Source: Stramenopiles sp. TOSAG23-6
Taxonomy: Eukaryota > Sar
Reading direction: 5' to 3'
Assembly: GCA_900128565.1 (NCBI GenBank)
Contig: LT636068.1
Span: 1-18,050 of the forward strand
DNA: 18,050 nucleotides
Shown: piece after piece, positions 1-5,175 of the stretch
Position numbering within the stretch: the first letter of the stretch is position 1
Layout: every line of letters starts with the position of its first letter
Notes under the pieces: generated by a model
The model's input: only the letters and a program-made list of their open reading frames with translations
What the model was told of the DNA's origin: nothing
Database searches by the model: none
Made by a program: the position numbers and the translations under genes

Positions 1-37
1 CTAACGATTTTTTTTCAAATATTTTTCCAAAATACAT
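1..37 (+). repeat. 3' end of an introner-like intron (copy 0, truncated by the window edge)
   Basis: The window opens inside a repeat copy: CTAAC at 1-5, a T-run, then the ending TTTTTCCAAAATACAT. The same ending occurs on the minus strand in the copies at 2217-2307 and 17988-18050, so this is the third member of one closely similar subfamily. The sugar transporter reading frame opens immediately after it (ggt gta tcg at 38). The 3' boundary is set by analogy with the other copies (CAATA or AAATA plus three bases) and does not end in AG. Confidence 0.75.
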
Positions 38-1189
38 GGTGTATCGAAAGTTACTGAGGAAAATGAGGCATTTGTTTGTTCACATGATTTATCTGAGAAC
101 AAAAAAGTCACTTCACTTTGGTCTGACTTTTGGAACAAGGTACATGTATTTTTACATCATTCATTTCAATTTTAATTTTTTTTATACCAAATTTTGTACC
201 TAACAAATTTCAAATTTTTAAAATATGTTTTCACAATACACGTGAGAAATGTTTTACTCGTGGGCTCAGTTTTGCAAATATTACAACAATTTCTTGGTAT
301 AAATACGGTAATGTACTATGGGGCTACAATTACTGCAGAAGCTATAGGCACAAATAATATTTTGGATCAACCAAATTCTTCAGATGTAAAAAAATTAGAA
401 AGCGCTGTTCTATACAGTACGTTTTCATTATGANTTNCGANTTNATTTTTTTTTCGTACGAAATTTTGTACCTAACAAATTTCGAATTAATTTTTTTTTA
501 CAATATATGTGCACTCTTGGCTTTTGGAAATTTTATTTTCTCTGGCGTAGGAATTTTTCTAGTTGAACGTTCAGGTAGACGTTATTTAACTTTGAGTAGC
601 ATTTTAGGAGTGACAGGAACTCTTTTATTTCTCGGATTTGCATTTTCTTTTAATTTTGCCTATCCTTACAAAATTGCTTTTTTGGGATTGTATGTAGCTT
701 TCTTTGCTTATGGAATGGGGCCCATGCCGTGGACAATCAATTCGGAGATTTTTCCTCTTGACATTCGAGGCAAGTGTAATGCATTTACAACTGGTGTGTA
801 CGTTTTATATGAATTTCTAATTTAATTTTTTTTTGTACGAAATTTCGTACCTAACAAATTAAAAAAAATTTTGAAATATTTTTTCACAATACGTGAACTG
901 GGGTGCGAATTTAATTATATCCTTCACGTTTCTTTCTCTCGGATTTTCTGTAGCATTTTTTGTATATGCAGGATGTGGAATTTTAGGCTTTATATATTTG
1001 TATAGGTATTTACCTGAAACGAAAGGCATCGAGTTACATGAAATATCTTTGCTCTTTGGGAAAAAAAGAGAAAAAAGTAGAAGTGATGAAATTGAAAGTG
1101 TATCAGACGCAACTGAATCTATACCAGTTGCAGAGGCTGTACCAATATCGAACGAAAGAGTGAAAACTACTAGACGTTCTTCTGTATAA
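38..1189 (+). CDS. Sugar/inositol-type MFS transporter, C-terminal half, four exons, 5' partial
   Basis: Exons deduced from protein continuity are 38-139, 242-416, 509-797 and 895-1189 (TAA stop). They join in one frame to about 280 residues. Family marks in order: the central loop, then LQQFLGINTVMYYG (TM7 region of sugar porters), the TM8 helix ALLAFGNFIFSGVGIFLVE followed by RSGRR, PMPWTINSEIFPLDIRG (the typical W..NSEI.P...RG motif), NWGANLIISFTFLSL, and the PETKG signature before a charged, Ser-rich cytoplasmic tail. These identify a Major Facilitator Superfamily sugar porter that moves a hexose, polyol or similar solute across a membrane; the substrate cannot be read. The N-terminal six helices lie outside the window. 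Every exon border coincides with a repeat copy. The family is secure; the exact splice borders are uncertain by a few bases because short direct repeats flank each intron. Confidence 0.9.
140..241 (+). repeat. Introner-like intron copy 1 (in sugar transporter)
   Basis: This 102-nt segment interrupts FWNK and VRNVLLVGSVLQ. It begins GTACATGTATTTTT, has a T-tract, the core CCAAATTTTGTACCTAAC with CTAAC at 200-204, and ends TTTCACAATACAC. The flanking exons are in the same frame, so the removed length must be a multiple of three, and 102 is. The segment has an in-frame stop, so it must be removed. No in-frame GT-AG pair near the borders keeps the conserved protein. TGTATT at 145-150 is complementary to AATACA at 235-240, close to both ends. 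Confidence 0.85.
417..508 (+). repeat. Introner-like intron copy 2 (in sugar transporter), with a cluster of Ns
   Basis: This 92-nt segment lies between ESAVLY and ALLAFGNF. It begins GTACGTTTTCATTATG, has the core CGTACGAAATTTTGTACC with CTAAC at 472-476, and ends TTTTACAATATAT before GTGCAC. Removing it joins a|gt into a Ser codon in frame. Four Ns lie at 434, 437, 441 and 444, the densest cluster of ambiguous bases in the window, as expected where non-identical repeat copies were merged. Confidence 0.85.
798..894 (+). repeat. Introner-like intron copy 3 (in sugar transporter), perfect 16-bp palindrome
   Basis: This 97-nt segment splits CNAFTTGV from NWGANL. It starts GTACGTTTTATATG, has a T-tract, then the perfect palindrome GTACGAAATTTCGTAC at 835-850, directly followed by CTAAC at 851-855, and ends TTTTTTCACAATACGT. 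Removal gives ggt gt|g aac in frame, restoring the conserved NW..N segment of sugar porters. Shifting the borders by up to two bases gives the same product, and none of these placements ends in AG. Confidence 0.87.
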
Positions 1190-1270
1190 AGTCTGTCAGG
1201 TACATGTATTTTCAATTATACAGTGTTTTTTTTTCTATAAATTTAAAATTAAAACCCCAGATATAAGTTT

Positions 1271-1280
1271 TTTATTTATT
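1271..1280 (-). terminator. Polyadenylation-signal-like AATAAATAAA for the 1288-2216 gene
   Basis: The plus-strand tttatttatt is two overlapping AATAAA hexamers on the minus strand, 8 bases past the TAA stop of the folate-biopterin-type transporter. The rest of the 98-bp gap between the convergent genes (1190-1287) is AT-rich, with no other recognisable element. Confidence 0.5.
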
Positions 1281-1287
1281 CCAATCA

Positions 1288-2216
1288 TTACGCAACTAAT
1301 TCAACTTTCACAATAGCAACCGTTAGTGAATAAACTATACCAGTAGATACTATTACTATGACGCAAATTCCAGCAGTTAATGATTTCTTTGACTTGTTTG
1401 ATATTGGGATGACATCTTGTATATATTTTGGTAACATTGGTACTAATAATATTGGCACCAGAGTACACACTGATGAAATTATTGTCAAAGTAGCTAATTT
1501 GTCAAAATTTGTCAGTGTAATTCCCAAGGCTCTTGTAATCATTGAGGATATGGTACTACCAACAGCACCTGCTACATTTAAACTCATTGTGAGAAAAGCG
1601 TAGACAGATCCTTCTACCTCTTTTGGACATATTCGTGCTGCATAAATGAGCAGAGGCATATTAAGAAGAAATCCTATGACGTCACTGACAATTTCATCTC
1701 CAAATGCAAACCAAAAATCAGAAATTCCCCAACTTACATTTATACGATAAACGAGGACTAATTGAGATAACTGAAAACAAGCAGTAGCTACCAAAACTGT
1801 CGTGAATAAAATATGTAAGTTACTTTCCATAAAAAAATGGTTATAAATCAGGATCGCTACTACAGAGGACACTACACCGACTGCACCAAGTAATGCATAT
1901 TCTTCATTGGTGAAGCCTAAAGGACCAAGAATAAAGTTTGTAAAGGCATCACCATTACTTGGCATTATGCCATATAATAACATAAAACAAAATGGCATAT
2001 AAATCTGTTTATCCTGAAGTGCTAAGAAGACTTTTTTGAACTGTTCCTTTGGATACTTTACTTCGCAACCAGCTTCGTCACGGAAAAAGAAAATTAGTGG
2101 CAGTAGAGACAACTGCGATATGCTTAAAATAAAAAATACTTGCTGCTCTTTTAAACCAAATCGTTCAAGCATGACTCCACCTAATAATACACCGATGAGG
2201 GAACCTACGGCTCGAC
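1288..2216 (-). CDS. Folate-biopterin (BT1/FBT-type) MFS transporter, C-terminal half, 5' partial
   Basis: The open frame runs from the repeat border at 2216 to TAA at 1288-1290, about 309 residues. The first ATG (2172) lies inside a conserved helix, so it is not the true start. It is very hydrophobic, with about seven membrane segments. Family marks: RAVGSLIGVLLGG, DAFTNFILGPLGFTNEEY (FBT proteins have D..F.F....LGF...), and ARICPKEVEGSVYAFLTMS, which matches the CP..VE..ly.ll.s.sN segment of the BT1/folate-biopterin family. The protein would carry folates, pterins or a related solute across a membrane; the substrate is not readable. The N-terminal half is absent. Upstream on the same strand, across one repeat copy, lies a different gene (ABCD) whose frame does not match, so this is a truncated gene at a suspect junction, not the tail of that gene. 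Confidence 0.82.
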
Positions 2217-2307
2217 ATGTATTTTGGAAAAATATTTCAAAAAAAAACCCGTTAGATACAAAATTTCGTACGAAAAAAAATCGAAATTGAAAAAAAATAA
2301 AACATAC
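2217..2307 (-). repeat. Introner-like intron copy 4 at the ABCD / folate-transporter junction
   Basis: On the minus strand it begins GTATGTTTTATTTTTTTT, has CGTACGAAATTTTGTATC then CTAACGGG (CTAAC at 2255-2251), and ends GAAATATTTTTCCAAAATAC plus AT. The 3' half is nearly identical to the copies at both ends of the window. Its upstream exon is ABCD (VVERDM) and its downstream exon is an MFS helix, and with borders placed as in the other copies the reading frames disagree by one base. It may be a composite of two copies. Confidence 0.8.
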
Positions 2308-3397
2308 ATATCACGTTCCACAACTCCTCCATTGTATGCCGCAATAGCCTCCGCGTGGTTTTGGAATCTTCCATGAGCTGCATATGTACCATGAAAAAAT
2401 ATTTTTTTTTTTGGTTAAAAATTTTTGTTAGGTACGGAATTGTCTACGAAAATAAAATAAATTTGAAATTCATAATAAAAACGTATAATATTTCCCACGT
2501 CGATCTGCCATGCCTCGCCACATCTTCGACCAATTTGGTGAAAGAGAAAATGAAAGACGAAACGCAATATAAAAGTAAAGTAACGGTGATAAAGCATATG
2601 GCAAAGATGTTATTGTACTGAGCTTGTAAGTATTGTGAAACAATATTTTTTTTGGTTACAAAAAATCGTTAGGTACAAAATTCGGTATGAAAAACAATTA
2701 GGGGTAAAAAACAATTAAATGTTTACACCGTACAGGTAAACCAAATACCAGATGTAATCGCAGCTGAAAATTTTTCTACTTCTTCAGATAAAGATTTAGA
2801 AAATCGACGGGTGTCCCTGGTAATACGTTCTTCAACATCACTGATTTTAGATTTATTGAGGTGGGAAAGTTTGTAATATGCCTGACCACTAAAATATTCT
2901 CGATGTAGATGCCTTGTCAATTTCGAACGCCATATTAAAGTCAGCCTTTCCTTCAAGAATCGGTGAAATGCAAAAATTATCGATGAAATGAGACTCAGTA
3001 TTGTTGTTTCTATAATTGTTCGCTTAAATATTTTGAGGTCACGGTGAAAAGTAGCACTTAGAAGACGTGTCTTGATGTATACCATGCGGTTTTGATGCCA
3101 AGTGCGGATAATACTTACTGCAAATATCGCCAGTAATTCAAGTCTTCCAGAGCGAGAATCACACAAGTGACTTGACCTTGCCTTGCTGTAAAATGGCCAT
3201 AACATACGGAATATTTTATACATTGGTGTCCAACCCATTTTCTTATTTTTAGGTGTTTTAGACACTTTTGAAGAGGCAGAAAATAGATTAGTAAAATGAT
3301 GACGCTTATAATAGTACACTGCGAGAGCAAAAAGTGCCGTTGGTAAAACAAAGTGATGCTTTCTGTAACTAACCCGCATTTTACTTGATGCATACAT
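2308..3397 (-). CDS. ABCD (peroxisomal ALD-type) ABC half transporter, N-terminal part, 3' partial
   Basis: The start is ATG at 3397-3395 (MYASSKMRVSYRKHH). Exons: 3397-2734, 2627-2487 and 2383-2308, in frame, about 290 residues. A first membrane helix (FVLPTALFALAVYYY) is followed by the ABCD transmembrane domain: helices near GRLELLAIFAVSIIRTW and ETTILSLISSIIFAF, the RSKLTRHLHREYFSGQAYYKL segment with ISDVEERITRDTRRF (the family's NPDQRIT.D... region), and the EAA-like loop HAEAIAAYNGGVVER, equivalent to NSEEIAFYxG. ABCD proteins import acyl-CoAs into peroxisomes, or lysosomes for some members. The sequence stops before the nucleotide-binding domain: no Walker A, signature or Walker B is in the window, because the gene runs into the junction repeat at 2217-2307. 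Family assignment is strong; the member type is not resolved. Confidence 0.85.
2384..2486 (-). repeat. Introner-like intron copy 5 (in ABCD), diverged, starts ATACG
   Basis: This 103-nt segment interrupts RRGKY and YAAHGRFQNHAEA. On the minus strand it begins ATACGTTTTTATTATG, so the usual first G is A, has CTAAC at 2431-2427, and ends TTTTTTCATGGTACAT. The exon flanks share TAT/AT, so the cut can slide without changing the product. No GT-AG pair close by restores the frame: the AG at 2378 with the GT at 2482 is off by two bases. Confidence 0.78.
2628..2733 (-). repeat. Introner-like intron copy 6 (in ABCD)
   Basis: This 106-nt segment lies between AAITSGIWFT and YKLSTITSLPYALSP. On the minus strand it begins GTACGGTGTAAAC, has CATACCGAATTTTGTACC then CTAAC at 2672-2668, and ends TTTCACAATACTT. 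A canonical alternative also exists here: GTGTAA...ACAAG, 2728 to 2623, same length and also in frame, giving FTCTLST instead of FTYKLST. This copy alone therefore does not prove unusual borders. Confidence 0.8.
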
Positions 3398-3671
3398 AAA
3401 GAAAAATAATTAGATTACAAACCAAGAAAGTCGCGAAATGACGTGGATTGTATCATTTAGCTCTATGAATAAGAATAATATTGATATCAGCTACAGTATA
3501 TAGGTCAAATAGGTCAAATAACTTACGTAGACTATCTATTATTAGAAGTATAATATAGCTAGGGTTAGGGTTTTCAAATTAACGTACAATGTTAACGTAG
3601 ATACTCCAGGTCTCTAGCTAGAAGTTCCTCAATAAGATTTAGATTGAAACAATATCTTTTCATGTCCAGTC
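3398..3671. promoter_or_regulatory. Divergent intergenic region (promoters of ABCD and the 441-aa gene)
   Basis: This 274-bp gap separates two divergent start codons, so it should carry both promoters. It is AT-rich. Visible elements are a perfect 9-bp tandem repeat taggtcaaa at 3501-3509 and 3510-3518 (TTGACC on the other strand), a telo-box-like tagggttagggtttt at 3560-3574, and two acgtaga-type words near 3525 and 3595. No convincing TATA box could be assigned. Function is inferred from position only. Confidence 0.45.
3560..3574 (+). promoter_or_regulatory. Telo-box-like motif
   Basis: tagggttagggtttt contains two TTAGGG-phase units, the telomere repeat of many eukaryotes, and overlaps the AAACCCTA-type telo-box known from promoters of plant and some protist genes. 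It lies about 100 bp before the start codon at 3672. This is a single short occurrence, so chance is possible. Confidence 0.35.
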
Positions 3672-3688
3672 ATGATCCCTACAAATAG
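3662..3688 (+). other. Possible overlapping upstream ORF (8 codons)
   Basis: An ATG at 3662 in another frame reads eight codons to TAG at 3686-3688 and overlaps the main ATG at 3672. If the 5' UTR includes 3662, ribosomes would need leaky scanning to reach the main start, giving a possible brake on translation. No conservation evidence is available. Confidence 0.25.
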
Positions 3689-4997
3689 AAATCAATCTAA
3701 TTCACCTGATGATAGAACAATTGAGAATATTCAGGCTCAAACTCAGCAGATCTTTTCTACATTTAAGAAACTCTTTCCGTCACGTCAACTCTTTGATGTG
3801 TCATACAATGTTCAACAACAACTAGTTGACTATGATAGCGATTGTTCCCAAAAGTTCAAACCCTGCGACACCCTAGACTTTAACAATAGTCTCTCCATCA
3901 AGGCATTAACCAAAGAAGTTACATCATTGCGATCTGAAGTTGCTACTTTGAAGAGAGCTTTTAATCAAACACAAAGCAAAACCAACAATACAAAACTATC
4001 CGAGACAAGCAACACAAAACTGTCCGAGACAAACAATACATATTTGCCCAAGTTATTAGAAACACAACTATTTTACTTCCAAAATCGTTTTGGGGATAAC
4101 ATAGACCTGGAAGCTGAAACAAATGAAAATGTTAACTACATTGCAAAACAAAATGTGAAAATTTTAGCACGTCATTATATAAAACAGGTTGCTGGTATGA
4201 ACGCCTCAAAAAATGCCGATGAGGAATTTAAAATTGAAAAAGAGGTTAGAGCTGAAGCTGAAGCAACTCAAAATATTGAGAATATTAAAGAACATGAAAT
4301 TGAAAAAGAGATTAGAACGGAAGCTGGGGCACCTCAAAACACGGCAAATAAGATTAAAGAACAAGGAATTGAAAAACAAATTAACCAAGCTGCCAAGGAA
4401 TTTTTTATTTCAATCTTGAAGAACAATCGTCAACAAGTAAATAAAAATGCAAAACTTGAGAAAAATAGAGCTACTAATTTTATAGCGACAGCCCTTGATA
4501 TTGACCAAAATGAAGCTATAAACGCATTTAATGCGTATTTATATTTACAAGATGGTAGAAATGATGATAGTAAGATTAGCATTTCTGATTTTTCNAGTAT
4601 TTTTTCAATACTTGCAAAGCGACTTCATTCTCAAGAAAANACTCAATATGAAGAAATTCTAGCCATTCTTCAAGCTGTAACAGGCGAAATGACTGAAGAG
4701 GAAAATGTTCCAAATTCTGTTCTAAATGATAAAACAATGATGAATATTGNTAATCTGCAAACAAACACAGAACAATTACATGAAAATATAACACAAGTAC
4801 AAGTATCAGAATATGACTCATTCACTGGTAGTTTTGAGAATGATTCATTCGAAGAGGTTGAAAGTGATAGAAACAAAGAAGAATATGAAATATATGATAC
4901 TTTTGAGAATGAGACATCGGAATCACAGATAAATGATTCGCTCACAGAGGATTTGTATGAAGAAGACTTCACTAGTAGCTCTGATGTATCGATTTGA
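3672..4997 (+). CDS. Unrecognised 441-aa protein, charged, coiled-coil-like, acidic tail
   Basis: An intronless ORF from ATG at 3672 to TGA at 4995-4997; no family is recognised. Residues 1-70 are polar and Gln/Ser-rich. Residues 78-97 (LTKEVTSLRSEVATLKRAF) have a heptad pattern typical of a coiled coil. Two 8-residue TKLSETxN repeats lie at 107-122. Residues 186-235 hold a 22-23-residue repeat (IEKEVRAEAEATQN..., IEKEIRTEAGAPQN..., IEKQINQ...), highly charged and probably helical. Residues 268-335 look like a folded helical segment (ATALDIDQNEAINAFNAYLY) with a loop GRNDDSKISISD that only faintly resembles an EF-hand. Residues 375-441 form a Ser/Glu/Asp-rich acidic tail. There is no signal peptide or membrane segment, so a soluble protein is likely. 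Three Ns (4595, 4640, 4750) give ambiguous or synonymous codons. Function unknown. Confidence 0.8.
   Translation: MIPTNRNQSNSPDDRTIENIQAQTQQIFSTFKKLFPSRQLFDVSYNVQQQLVDYDSDCSQKFKPCDTLDFNNSLSIKALTKEVTSLRSEVATLKRAFNQTQSKTNNTKLSETSNTKLSETNNTYLPKLLETQLFYFQNRFGDNIDLEAETNENVNYIAKQNVKILARHYIKQVAGMNASKNADEEFKIEKEVRAEAEATQNIENIKEHEIEKEIRTEAGAPQNTANKIKEQGIEKQINQAAKEFFISILKNNRQQVNKNAKLEKNRATNFIATALDIDQNEAINAFNAYLYLQDGRNDDSKISISDFXSIFSILAKRLHSQEXTQYEEILAILQAVTGEMTEEENVPNSVLNDKTMMNIXNLQTNTEQLHENITQVQVSEYDSFTGSFENDSFEEVESDRNKEEYEIYDTFENETSESQINDSLTEDLYEEDFTSSSDVSI
3993..4038 (+). repeat. Tandem 24-nt repeat inside the 441-aa ORF
   Basis: Two copies of a 24-nt unit encode TKLSETSN and TKLSETNN with few base differences, an in-frame low-complexity duplication. 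Confidence 0.6.
4222..4400 (+). repeat. In-frame tandem repeat with a 66-69-nt period
   Basis: The words aaattgaaaaag..., aaattgaaaaag... and aattgaaaaaca... start at about 4231, 4297 and 4367, giving two full and one partial unit of 22-23 codons (IEKE.R.EA...QN...IKE). The periods differ by one codon and the units have diverged, so this is an old in-frame expansion. Confidence 0.65.
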
Positions 4998-5175
4998 GCT
5001 ATTGAGGGTTAGTGTTAATGATAATCCATGTAATGCGATTCGCCCCTTTTTTTAACATATAGTCAACTCAAGCTAACACATTCGGATATATGGTTGAGAT
5101 TCCATTCATAAATTTATAAATTCAATTTCAAGTATATTTTTTTTCTTTCATAAATGTAACGGATAAAAATCAATA
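4998..5175 (+). promoter_or_regulatory. Intergenic region upstream of the AP2 gene
   Basis: A 178-bp AT-rich gap between two plus-strand genes, which must hold the 3' end of the first and the promoter of the second. T-runs occur at about 5047-5054 and 5138-5146. No TATA box, AATAAA or hairpin can be assigned with confidence. Confidence 0.3.

Noticed and set aside
140-246. GT-AG reading of copy 1 ending at GAG (246)
   Set aside because: The length is not a multiple of three and shifts the frame out of LVGSVLQILQQFLGIN. The alternative donor at 121 makes a TGA codon.
417-550. A GT-AG intron from 417 to the AG at 550 in the sugar transporter
   Set aside because: It is in frame, but it would delete ALLAFGNFIFSGV, a whole membrane helix that sugar porters have before the GRR motif.
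1-894. Assigning the organism to euglenids or larvaceans because of the unusual introns
   Set aside because: No spliced leader or lineage marker is visible, and the AP2 protein argues against an animal. Only a broad protist assignment is supported.
2623-2728. A canonical GT-AG reading of copy 6 (GTGTAA...ACAAG)
   Set aside because: Not excluded: it is in frame. Not preferred because the GTAC/CAATA rule that fits copies 1-3 also fits here and gives the protein FTYKLST. It is recorded as the main reason not to cite copy 6 as proof.
1288-3397. A natural ABCD-folate transporter fusion gene
   Set aside because: ABCD lacks its nucleotide-binding domain, the BT1 part lacks its N-terminal half, and the frames disagree across the joining repeat. 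Two truncated genes are more likely.
3957-4610. EF-hand calcium site in the 441-aa protein (loop GRNDDSKISISD)
   Set aside because: Position 1 is Gly instead of Asp, the central Gly is missing and position 12 is Asp. Too degenerate to annotate.
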